A stretch of 35,040 bases of DNA from Monoraphidium neglectum. Lineage: Eukaryota > Chlorophyta > Chlorophyceae > Sphaeropleales > Selenastraceae. This document shows, in pieces, positions 23,101 to 33,671 of the stretch. A program made the position numbers and the translations under genes. The stretch lies in NCBI RefSeq assembly GCF_000611645.1, contig NW_014013413.1:1-35040 (forward strand), written 5' to 3'. How positions within the stretch are numbered: position 1 is the stretch's first letter; the number at the start of each line of letters is the position of its first letter. The notes under the pieces are model-generated. The model worked only from the letters and a program-made list of their open reading frames with translations, had not been told where the DNA came from and did no database searches.

Positions 23101-25237
23101 CGCGGCAGTCACCCACAGCTGTGCAGAACCTGTTGCAGAGAGCCGAAGCCCTTGGTCACCACATATAAACCGCTGCCACTCACAGCAGTCACTGTAGCTG
23201 GTAGAACCGGTGCTTGCAGTCAGCAGACCGCTGCCGCAGCTAGTGCAGGAGGAGCTTCCCAAAAAGGACTTGTAGGTGGTCACAGGGCAGATAAAGGTCT
23301 GTCCTGTTGTGGTGTTGTAGCCTGCAGGTTCAAAACAGCAGCGAACCAAATGATGAGCACCAAGTAGGGCATGGAACTTGCCAGGACAACCCTGCGCTCT
23401 TGTGTGAGCTGAAGCACCATGCGGTGCCACAGCTCTTGCGGTGTTTGCTTGGCAATTGTGTGGCGCAGACGGCAGCTGCGCAACCAATACCAGCCGCACC
23501 GTATCCTGCATTTGTGATGCAATCACTCGAGGCAGCGCAAGTCCGGCAGACTGTGGTTGTCCCGGTTGGACAGGAGGTGCACGAGGTGACATCACCACCC
23601 GCGCTGTACCTGCACGTGCAAGCAAGGGTCATGGCGAACATCCCCTTTGCATCTGCAAGGTGCTCTTTTGTGCAGGAGTGTGCATGCACGCATACATGTG
23701 TGTGTAGCGGTATGCGCACACATCGGCAGCTGCTGCAGTCAGTGCAGCGTGAGTTGAGATGACCATATGAGCATAAGACCATGGCTAGCGCCTTTGCCTA
23801 AGGGGGCTATCGATGCAAATACTGGTGGCGCATGCACCGAAAGCATCCACACGAAGTTTTGACCACGCAATCAACAGCCCATGCAGCAACAAACTCACGT
23901 TCCAGCGGCGCACGCCACAGCGCCTGTGACGGTGCTGCCGTTCTTGATGAGGCGGTACCCGGGCTTTGCCAGGCCGCAGTCTGAGGCCTGGGTTGATGTG
24001 GCCGTGGCCGTGGTCCGCCCGGGCCCGCAGGGAGTGCACGCGGCCGCAAAGTCCACACTGGCTTTCCAGGCACCAAAACCGCAGGGCATGGATTGCTCGT
24101 CGCTGTATCGGTAGCCAGGTGGCGTAGCTGCGGCGTCACATGGAGGAGGGGAGTGGTGGCTCAGCGCTGTGTCTTTCATTGCAGGAGAGGTTTTCAAAAC
24201 CGTTGAGATCATTGTCCCCGCCAAGATCAGCCCCGCCATCCCGGGGTGCTGGTGATAGCAGATCCCTACAGCTGGTAAACGAAACGGCACCCACCGCACT
24301 TCCAGCGGCTGCTGGCGCCGGCCCCGGCCGTGGTGAAGCTTCTGGGGCAGGCCAGGCACGGCTTCCTGGCGTAGCCGTATGAGTAATAGCCCACAGGGCA
24401 GGCGCCAGCGTTGGTATCGTCGCTCAAGAGGCCGCTACCTGGCTGTGGAACTGCGTTTACGCGAGGGGCTGGGCGTCAGCCGGCACACCAGGTGTTAAAC
24501 AAGAAAGTTTTCTGCTCTGCACGGCGCAGCAACGCCTGTAACTGGGCACTCCGGCGGCCGCCTTGCAAGGCGCTGGCATTGCTGCGGCTTGGTGATACCC
24601 CCATCATTCAAATCCCGTAAGGGCTCACCACACTGGCTTGAGTAGCGCGCCCTGCTGGTTGTGGTCGTCATGTTGGTGCCACACGCCACACGGGGCCCTT
24701 TGTTCGAGTCGCTCCCGCCAGCACACCTAAACAACTCAGCAGAGGTGTGGTGGGAAGCAGTCACGACACCGCTGCCAGCAGGCGGGCGCCTGTCGCCTCA
24801 AAAGCACATGCGGGAACATGCTGGTGCTCATTCGGCCTGCGCATCCCACGTGAGAAATCTGCAACCTCCCGTGGCTGCGCACATGGGCATAATCTTTCCG
24901 CGGAGTCGCACCCACATGGTTGGTCCGATGCTCACCACGCGCCCACGCCGCAGGGATCGCAGGTGGAGCCGGTGGCGTTCCAGTAGAACCCCGGTGCACA
25001 CCAGCAGGAGCGCTGGTCGGTCGAAAGGCCATAGCCCACGGCGCATGACGTGCAGAAAAGGCGCGTCACCGACCCGACGCGGCGCACAACGCACGCCGAG
25101 CAGTAAGGGATGCGGCTGCAGACGAGCTGGCCTTGCGCCGCTCCCAAGGCACAACACGTGCACAACATAAGCAAGAGCGCTGCTCTTGACGACCTTTTGA
25201 CACTGCTCCAACCAAAGAAGGGCCGTGGGCTGGTCAT
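20101..25237 (-). pseudogene. Gene A: tandem paralogue of gene B with three disabling lesions
   Basis: The exon plan matches gene B: 25237-24936, 24726-24629, 24450-24295, 24127-23899, 23609-23500, 23321-23184, 23018-22947, 22722-22411, 22193-22122, 21975-21664, 21461-21385 (damaged), 21238-20972, 20731-20327, 20168-20101. Exons 2-10, 12 and 13 have the same lengths as their B counterparts. The start at 25237 gives a signal peptide (MTSPRPFFGW.., hydrophobic AALLLMLCTCCALGAAQG) before QLVC. Lesions: exon 11 is 77 nt instead of 72, with TAG at 21453-21451; exon 12 has TAG (21035-21033) where B has CAG; the acceptor of exon 13 reads GG instead of AG at 20733-20732. Using exon 11 gives a 603-aa product; skipping it gives 668 aa. 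The downstream frames remain open and end CSYASVASAPCI, so the decay looks recent. A functional truncated secreted protein cannot be excluded. Confidence 0.75.
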
Positions 25238-26841
25238 GGCGGAGTTCCACTCCTCCCGGACGGCAGGCACGAGAAGCTCGTTTGCCACTCGAAATATCCG
25301 CGGGAAGTCACCCGAGATTGAGGAAGTTGGGAGAGAGCAAAGGGTGCCGAGAGTCTGTCGATCCGACGACAGTGCATGTGATTTCGCTCGCCACACTTTG
25401 GTTGATTTGGTTGCTTTAATTTGACACAATTGTCGTCACACGAGGTAGCAGCGAGCGCAGGCCGGCCTGTTCAGTATGGTAACCCAGTGCCAGCCAACGC
25501 TGCGGTTGACATTGGCTGTCGTGCAATTCGGTCCCATGTCCTGGACATTCGTGACATTGATCATGTTGGATGATCATAAGTGTTCCATGTAAGACAAACA
25601 GCACTGCCTTTCAGCATGCAGCAGTCAGCGACGCAGATGTGCATGTGCTCCATGCGCGTACTGTGTGCGCCTGAGCTAGCTACGACTGCAGCAGCTCAAC
25701 ATGGTGGCTCTTGTTGCATGCAAACCCTGCACAGCTTGACGAATCACGCATTCAGATTCGAAGCATACCTCACCAATGTCCGCGCTTATGACCCGCCAGT
25801 GGTGTGGGTGCAGTAGGAAAGCAACATTGAGGCAGCGCCATGTTTCGGAGTGCAGTACGCCTTGTTTGCAGGGAAGCTTGTACTGCTCAGGATATGTGGA
25901 TTCAGAATTTCTGTATCGCGGGAGACTTCAACTGGCACATTTTGCCACTCGCGTGTCCCTGTGGCGCTGACCACATGGAACTGCCTCGCCCACTGGAGCG
26001 GCACCTGGCGTGTGCCAAAAATGCACGTGCCACCGACAGAGGGGGGGGCCATACCGTGCTGCTGAGCAACCCCGGCCCTTTTTATCTGCGAATGTGGCGC
26101 CGCAATGGTGTACTGAGCCCCAATGGTGCGCTCTGGTAGGGCACTCACGCCCGCCCAAAAACAGACCTGACAATACGGTGCATGTGCCTGCTGCAATGCG
26201 GGCGCGCGCGATGCAGCCAAACCCATGCAGCTCGCTTGATCAGCTCATATTTGACTGCCATTAAAACCATTCGCAGAGCCCTTAGGCCACCGCACAGTGT
26301 TTCGCCGCGTCACCAGCTGCTCGATCAAACATCATGCCAGTCATGCTTCATTGTACAAGTTGGGTCATTGCTGCGGCGTGCGTTGGTCCTGAATGTTCTA
26401 ACGCAGGCAGGTGCCTGAAGGTTGTGAAGCCTTAGATGGTCGCTGTGTGCCGCAGGGCAGCATGCAGAGTTTGTTGGCTGGGGTGGCCAGTCGCTGCCAC
26501 TGTAGACAGGACAGGTCTATGGATACGCGGCAGCTACGTATAAAAATTCATTATGATCTCTTTGATATCATGCCCCTCAACGGCATTGTATCGGCCCTGT
26601 GTCACCCGGCCAGCCAATTCACGCAGAAGTTCACGCCGCGGTCGGAACCCTCTCGTCCTTGCAGGGATGGGGCCACACACGAGCATCGGTATCTACCAAA
26701 TGTTTCGAACGGTTAAAATACCTACTTCACCTTGAACTGCGACGTCGTAGTCAAACGAACCTCGCCGTGGCTTGAAGACTCAAAGTAAATGGGGTCGCCA
26801 GCGGGAAGAGCGGCGTAGATGCCAGCCAAAGGACCCCCGAT
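25238..26841. other. Divergent intergenic region between gene A and gene C
   Basis: There are 1.6 kb between the divergent start codons of A (minus) and C (plus). No coding exon is supported. It should carry both promoters and 5'UTRs. A TATAAAAA at 26539-26546 lies about 300 bp upstream of the gene C start and is a candidate core element; no equally clear element is seen upstream of A. Confidence 0.45.
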
Positions 26842-29800
26842 ATGCTGCCGAGGGTCTTGCTGCTGATCTTTGTGGCCCCGTTGCTAGGTGGAGCAATTGC
26901 AGGGCAAGAGCCAGCGGCGCGCAGCGGCACGCGTCAGCTTCTGCAGACGCCAAGCGCAGCCGACTGCGCTGCATCGGTGCCGAATTGCCAGGCTTGCCGC
27001 TACCAGTTTTTCCGCGGGACTATCACCAAGGCGGTGTGCTTGAGATGTAATCTCGGGTACATGGTCAGGGCAGGAGGACGCGCCTGCTGTGAGTGCCACT
27101 ACAGCTGTGGCTGTTCCTTTGCAAGTTGCTGCTGGCTTCGTCAGCACAGCGCGCCTGCGTGCGATCAAAACTTGCACGCATGCTGCGCCTGGCGGGATAC
27201 TGCAGTTGCGCGCACGCTTTCGTGTGCACGCAAGGGCACGGGCACATAAGGTGCACATTTGGCAGCGCCAGCAGCAGCGGCAGCAGCTGAGCGTTGCGTC
27301 GCCCTGCGACTGTCGCAATCTCACCCCCAGGGTGCGCCCCAGGCTATTACAAGGACGGCACAGGCAATTGCCAGCCCTGCGACACTGGCCACTACTGCCC
27401 TGGCGCGCGGACGACCGAATTGTCTGGAGAAATGCGCGTGCCATGCGGCGCGTTCAAGACCACCACCACAGTGTATGCCAAGTCGGACCGCGAATGCGGT
27501 GAGCGGGCGCGGATCCCTACTTGCGAGCGCCGAGCCTGGGGTTGCAAGGCACTGCGGTGCGGTGCGGACAACAAGGAATAAATGGCAGATTCCTGGGCTG
27601 GGAGCATCAGCAGAAGCAAGGTGCAGGTCAAACCTGTACCCGTCTGCATGACCTGACTGGGTCCCCCCCACCCGTGTCACTTTGCCCTGTCGCACGCAGT
27701 CGTCTTGCCTGGTTACGGCTGGGGGCCAGCAAACGACTCAGCACCCTGCCCCCTGGGCTTTTACAACCCCGGCTACAACACGCGCAAGTGCACAATCTGC
27801 TCCGGGGGCCTCACCACCTTGAGCGAGGGCGCGGTCGCGGCGCAGGCCTGCCAGGCGCCAGCTGGGACATTCTATCAGCGCGGCAAGGCAGTGGCGTGTG
27901 CCAGGGGCTCTTACAAAGCCTCGGCGGGCAACGGGGACTGCCAACAGTGCCCGGAGGGCTGGACGACAGCAGCAGACGCGGTTGGCAAGACAGCGCCTTC
28001 AGATTGTGCATGTGAGCCGCTCGGGACCTTTGGGGGCAGCAGGGGTCGGCAGGGGCTGCAGGCAGCAAAGGAGCGGCCGAAACGGGCAGTAATGAGGCTG
28101 GGTTGACGGCGCGGCTGGGACGCTGGGCTTGCAGACTGTTGCAGCGGCTAATGCTCCAGTGCACCAGCACGGGTGCGCTGCGGCTGGTTGGGTTGTGTCT
28201 TTGAAACCGCGCACGCGCATGTCCCTCACCCCTAAATTGCCTCCCTTTGGACCCGCTCAATGTACCCCTACCCCTCCAGACCTGCAGCCAGGCTACTACG
28301 CGCCACCCGGCATGGCGGGCACCCTCGGCACGGTGCCGGCCGTCCCCTGCCCCCAAGACACGTACCGGTCCCAGGAAGCGCAGTACACCTTGTTGCAGGA
28401 CGCCATCGGCCTCAATTGCACAGCCTGCCCCTTCCTCATGAAGACGCTCGCCGGCGGCGCGACCCAGCAATACCAGTGCCTCGTGCCGCCGGGCCACGGC
28501 ATTGGCGCGGACAACGCGACCGCGGCACCATGCGCGACGGGGACGTACAACCCGGGGTGGAACCTGCAGCCGTGCGTGCCTTGCGGGGCCGGCAACCTGA
28601 CGACCGACGGCCCCGGGGCCACCAGCGCCGACGACTGCAAGGTGCCGGCCGGCTACGGCACGTCGCGCTCGATGAGCGGCGTGCTGGCCGCCGCGCCGTG
28701 CCCCGCCGGGACGTACGGCCGCAGCACAGACACCTACGGCCTTGTGGACGTGGAGTGCACCAAGTGCCTGGAATACACGACCACGGCGGCGGTCGGCTCG
28801 ACGACGGGCGCGCAGTGCCTGACGCTCAGCGGGTACGGTTGGGACAACGGCCAGATCACCGAGTGCGACTATGGTTACTACTCATCTGGCAACAGTCAGG
28901 ACCCCTGCTCGTACTGCGGGGAGGGGTACAACACGTCCACCGGCCCATCGGGCACGACACCCGTCACTGGGGCGTCCTCCAACGCGTCGTGCGTCATCGC
29001 GGCGGGTTGGACGGCCGACGGCAGCGGCGGCGTCAAGCCGTGCATGCAGGGCACCTACAAGTCGCTCCTCGGCAGCTCGGCCTGCGTCACCTGCCCCAAC
29101 GGCACGACCACCACCATCACGTTTGCGCCCGCCCGCCTCTCGGACTGCGACGCCTGCCGGCCGGGCTACGGCGTTTCCGGCAGCATCGACCTGTCAGCGC
29201 CGGCCTGCACAGCCTGCCCCTCTGGGACGTACTCGTTCGGCTATGTCAGCGGCGGCAGCACCTGCCAGCCGTGCCCCGCGCCTGACGGGTACACCGGCTT
29301 GATGGTTTCGCGAAAGGTGCGCAGGCCCCTGCTGAGTGGGGCCTTGAGCGCCAGGGGGCGCCTTGCAATGGCGACGTCCCCCTTGCCATTCCTTGCAGCT
29401 GCCGTCCCCCATCTGCGTTTGCAAATGCTGCAGCTGGAGCTGTCTCCGCCGGAGCTCTTGGCGGGTCCCCTGCCATTGATCGCGCCCTCCTGCCTCCCAG
29501 CCTGCACGGTAAGCCATGCCCTCAACGCCCCCCCCCCCTGGACTCCATCCCTTGCAGGGCATCTCGAATCCAGAGGATTGCTACCCCGAGTTCATGACTG
29601 ATGCGGCCTTCAGCAGCCTGCTGAGGTACAACTACATCCGCATGGACTCGGCCGTCCAGACAATCACCTGGAACGTCACCGGCGCCTCCTGCCAGGCCGC
29701 CTGCTCGGCTGCCGCGAGCTGCCAGTACTTTGTGTTCACTGACCTCCATGGTTCGGGCACCAAGTGCTCGCTGCGCAACTTGGGGGTTACTCCTGCCAAC

Positions 29801-29932
29801 GTGACCAACAATTTGCAGAGCTACATCCTCTTCCAGGTGTGATGGCTGAGTGTGCGCGTGTGCGTGTGTGCACGCGTGTGTGTTCGTGTGTAGGGCGGGT
29901 ACACGTGCAAGCGCGCATGTGTGAGCGTGTGT

Positions 29933-30017
<85 letters not shown>

Positions 30018-30576
30018 GCGCGCGCACGTGCGTGCGTGCGTGTCTGCGTGCCTGCCTGCCTGCGTACGCACGTGCGTGCGTGTGTGCGTGTGTGGGGGGG
30101 CTTGTTTGCGTGCGCTTGGGTACAGGGGTGGGTGGGTTGGCAAGCGTACAATGTGTGCAAACAAGTGTTTGAAAGCGACGCGCCTCACGTCAGTCTGCTG
30201 GGGCACACGTGAGAACGCTTCTGACTGTCTTGCTGGCTTGTCATTTTTCTCACCGATCTTTGGTGCCCCGGCTCTAAAAGTCAACAACCCTGCGCGCCAC
30301 CCTTGCTGCGTTCTCTGTGCTTTGCAGATCAGCCCCGCTGTCTACGTAGCCTACGGGGCAGATTCCAGTGACTGGCTCTCGGCCGGCGTCGACCTTGCCA
30401 CATTTGCCACGAGGGAGCTGGCGATCGCGGCCTGCGACACAGTGGCGGCCTGCGTCGGCGTCAAATCCAATTTGGGGGTGTGGAAGACGTTTGGGGGGTC
30501 GCTGTTGGCGGACACGACTGCCAAGGTGCGGGTGAATGGGGAGGCAATCAACCCCTGGCTGGCGCCCGCCAGCTAG
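26842..30576 (+). CDS. Gene C: secreted GCC2/GCC3-type cysteine-rich protein with C-terminal PAN/apple-like domains
   Basis: Exons: 26842-27088, 27331-27498, 27700-28011, 28280-29316, 29558-29836, 30328-30576. They total 2292 nt, or 763 aa plus TAG. A signal peptide (MLPRVLLLIFVAPLLGGAIAG) is followed by a Cys-rich N-terminus homologous to A and B: CxACxxxxxxGxxTxxxCxxCxxGY, then WCAPGYYKDGTGNCQPC, matching WCAPGFYWNATGSTCDPC in B. Residues about 140-590 hold GCC2/GCC3-type units (PCPLGFYNPGYNTRKCTICSG, PCATGTYNPGWNLQPCVPCG, ACPSGTYSFGYVSGGSTCQP) fused into one long exon. The first three introns are phase 1 and the last two phase 0. Exon 5 (residues about 589-681) resembles a PAN/apple domain (Cys-rich, QYFVFTD.., TKCSLRNLG), and exon 6 may be a second, degenerate one (CDTVAACVGVKS). 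No transmembrane segment is visible. PAN domains bind carbohydrate or protein in other secreted proteins; a wall or adhesion role here is inference. Confidence 0.85.
29939..30016 (+). repeat. (GT)39 microsatellite in the last intron of gene C
   Basis: 78 nt of uninterrupted GT are followed by CG-rich alternating purine-pyrimidine sequence to about 30095. It lies in intron 29837-30327, about 100 nt after the 5' splice site. On the minus strand it creates His/Thr shadow ORFs. Confidence 0.97.
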
Positions 30577-32608
30577 CGGCGCCTGGCGGCCCTCGCGTGC
30601 TTGGCGCCACAGTCGAAACCGCGGCCGCAGCCGCGGAGGCGCTTTGCGAGGCCCCACCTTCGCGCAACCGGGCCACCGAAAGTCAACACCTGCTGCAAGC
30701 TGGATCGAGAATCCGTTTGTTATGCACATCACTGCTCCTAAGGCACACTGGCTATGCGCCGGGGCCACTTGAGGCGCTTGGGCTCACGTGCTGTTGCGTG
30801 GGGCCCGCCACTGGCTGCCGGAGGCGCCAGCCGTGTTGTGTTGACTCGCCCCATACCCTTGCCTGTGCCCATGCCCTTCATCCGGCTCCTGTTGCATGTG
30901 CGCTGCTGTCCATTTGCCTTCATTACGTTTCGTTCTTGCAGCAGCCCTGACGGCGATTTAGCGCCTGTGCCGGCACACGTTGCGCGGCATCCGCGTAACG
31001 GGCGCGCTCGCTTTACCATGGGCCCCTGCGCGTGGGCTTACCCCCGCGCGCCCGCCTTGCCTTCAGCAGGCCAGGGGCGCACGGCGACGTCGCCGCCAGC
31101 ACCAGTGGCGGTCGCCTTTCCCAGCCTTTTCCCCACCCACACCCGTGACGGTGTGACGCTGTGTAGTGTGTCACCCGCCCCCACCCCCAGCCACGCATCC
31201 CCATCACCCACTGCGCCTGCCTCGGCGCGGCCGCAGCTTGTGGCATCAGGAGTGGCGTGTTCAGTGGTGAGTGTCGGGGTTTAAGTGCTGGCCGGCTTCG
31301 CATACCGTGCTCAGGCGCCCCTGCACCCAGTGCCCTCCTTGCACAGTTGCATCAAACAGCCGGGGGCAGCTCGTGCCGCAGCTCGCCCTTGCCCATCAAA
31401 CACTCACGTATGAACGCTGGGCGGCATGGGCTTGCTTTCCCTGCACATGTGATTATGCGGGGAGATCCTTGTCCTGTTGTATCTCTGGGCATTAGGCGAA
31501 CTGTTATTTATTTGCCAAGCCCCACAGGCTGCTTGCAGGCACAAAGAATCATGCCGGTTACCCTGTTGCTTGCGCGACCATCCACTTTGTGACATTGGCG
31601 GCCACATTCCTCATCAACCCTCTGTTTATTTCGCGACCGCCCACCATGGACGCACCTGCTAACAGTGCGCCGCCCGAGGCGTGTCAGGCTTTGTATTCGC
31701 TTTGTAACGGCCCAGATGGGTCCTGCTGTCTAGGCTCGGGGCTTGGGCGCCAGTCATGCAGGAGGGGCTTTCAAAGAAGCCTGGCTGTGCTGGGCAACAG
31801 GCAATGATGACTGCACAGAGCTGAGGGCAGCGCGCCGGCTGTTCAGGAGCCTGCGCAGTCCTTTTTGAGTTTGGGGCCATGACCGCGTGGTGGTTGCCCC
31901 CCACCCTTCACGGCCTTTCACCGCCTCCCCGCCTGTCCTGCACACCTGCCAGAGACGGCTGCTTATCATATTCCAGGGAATGCTCGACATCCCACATTTT
32001 GAGCAGCATTCGTTTATGATGCCGGACAGCCAAACATAGATTACAGGGAATTAAGTGTGAAGGGAGCTAGTGGAGCATCTTCGCACACAATTTGTGTTGT
32101 GGTGTACACGCGCGTCGCGGCACGGGCAGCCGACATTGTCAGGCGCAAAACGGGGTCAGGAGTACAATCGTTGCTGGTTGCACAAGAGGATGGTTGCACA
32201 ACAGGTGGCACAAACGGCAGGAGCATTTTTCCTTTTTTCATGTTTTCGTGTAAGTAGGTGCGAGCACAAGCATCCTGGAAAGAAAGGACGGGGTGAGACA
32301 AGCAGCGGCGCCGCCTGTGTAATCAATCAGACCGCCCGAGCAGACAGGATGGCAGTCAAGGGGATGCGAGGTGACAAACGAGTGCTCCCCAGCCATCCTT
32401 GTCAAGTGAGTGCTCTACCCCATCTCGGTGATGCTGTGCTGGCCCGTCCATTTGCGACAAGCGTGTGTGATGCAACCATACTCGGCCGCCCTGTAAGGTC
32501 ACCCTACTGCTGCTGTCCTGCGCCCGACTGCGTATCTCCTGCCTGACTGTTGAGGCGCCGCGCCGCCCCCGCGAGGGCGAGGACGGCGGCGCCTGATACG
32601 ACCCGTGA
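30577..32608. other. Convergent intergenic region (gene C 3'UTR / PAM2-gene 3'UTR)
   Basis: 2.0 kb without a supported exon. Open frames such as 30754-31284 (176 codons, plus) are Pro/Ala/Ser-rich and carry no domain. TGTAA on the plus strand at 31703-31707 may end gene C (a long 3'UTR of about 1.1 kb). TTACA at 32041-32045 may end the PAM2 gene. Confidence 0.45.
32041..32045 (-). promoter_or_regulatory. Candidate polyadenylation motif of the PAM2 gene (TGTAA on minus strand)
   Basis: TTACA on the plus strand, about 560 nt downstream of the PAM2-gene stop codon, is the first such motif I find on that strand. Confidence 0.4.
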
Positions 32609-33248
32609 TCAAGCCTCGCCGGCGGCGCAGCGCCGTTCGGCCTCGGCCACGAGCGCGGGCGGCGCGAGGTCCAGCGCGAGTTCAATCATGAACGCGCTCT
32701 CGGCCTCCTCGATGCCGGCCATGGTTGCGACCCACTCCTCCGCAGCCTCGAGCTCGTCAAGCTCTTCCTGAGAGATGCACTCCTGGCGTGGTGAGGAAGC
32801 GGTGGGGGTGGTTGGGGTGTGCAGGGGGCCATGTAAGTCTATGCCCCGCCTGCCAGCGTGGTGGGGCTTGCTGCTCGCTCGACATCGATCAAGCAAGCCA
32901 AGACACACCAACAAACCTGCAAGCACATGTCGACCCTGCTGTCCCATGGACTGCCCAGGCATGGGTGCGCGCGCGGCGCTGCGCAGGTCAGCGCCAGGTC
33001 GCCCCCCAGGCAGTGGGTCAGGGCGCCCACTCAGCGCGGCACCCCATAGGCTGCTCACGCCCCAGACTCGGCGCCAAAACAGTGCGCCCAGCAATTGCGT
33101 GCTTCACAAGGGGGTCAAGACCCAGAGGCCGCGAAGGAGCCCGCGCGGCACGAGCGAGAAGCCTCACCTCGCTGTCCAGCTCCTCCGCGTCGTACGAGGC
33201 GCTGGGATAGAAGGGTGCCGCAGCAGGGTTGAGCTTGGTGGAAGGCAT
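32609..33248 (-). CDS. Small PAM2-motif protein (putative poly(A)-binding-protein interactor)
   Basis: Two exons, 33248-33168 and 32782-32609, are joined by a phase-0 GTGAGG..GCCAG intron. They give 84 aa ending in TGA. The N-terminus MPSTKLNPAAAPFYPSASYD carries the PAM2 signature (LNPxAxxFxP), the peptide that docks on the MLLE domain of cytoplasmic poly(A)-binding protein. Plant ERD15/CID-type proteins have PAM2 in the same N-terminal position. The rest is acidic and helical (EELDELEAAEEWVATMAG, ESAFMIELALDLAPP), with no other domain I recognise. Compared with plant ERD15/CID proteins it is short. It shares a 423-bp upstream region with gene D. The PAM2 call is good; the biological role (mRNA stability or translation) is family inference. 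Confidence 0.7.
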
Positions 33249-33671
33249 GCTGATTGGGGCTTGCCGAGGGCTGACACGACTGGCAGTGGCTCGCGGGTTG
33301 GTGCAAATAGATAGAAGCGAAAGTAGATGAGTGATCCTGGATTTATTGCGTATTGGGGATGATTGTGACGCGAGGGGATGGTCTGCTTGGGCACACCTCT
33401 TTCCCCTTCGCCCAGCTTCGTTCCAAGGTCTCGAACTTCCCTCGCATGCCGTGCGTCAGGACAAGCACCTGAGTATGACGGCGAATTTCAGATATGCGAG
33501 CCGGCAGATAAATGCCGTTCCTGCAGCGGCGCGATCGTGATCTACTGCGCTCATGGTCAATCCACCGCCGACAGCCGAGACGGGAAACTTGTCCTGGACC
33601 CCAGACCAAGTAGAATCAGGCCGTTGAGACCTTGATCAAGGACCTTACCTGCGGCGTGGCGCAAGGGCCAG
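33249..33671. promoter_or_regulatory. Putative bidirectional promoter between the PAM2 gene and gene D
   Basis: 423 bp lie between the divergent start codons. No strong TATA box is seen; AATAAAT occurs on the PAM2 side. The interval looks non-coding in all frames. Confidence 0.35.

Noticed and set aside
29522..30160. Minus ORFs full of His/Thr
   Set aside because: They are translations of the (GT)n microsatellite and its CG-rich flank.
30754..31284. 176-codon plus ORF after gene C
   Set aside because: It is Pro/Ser/Ala-rich with no recognisable domain or splice support. Gene C already ends with a plausible stop at 30576.
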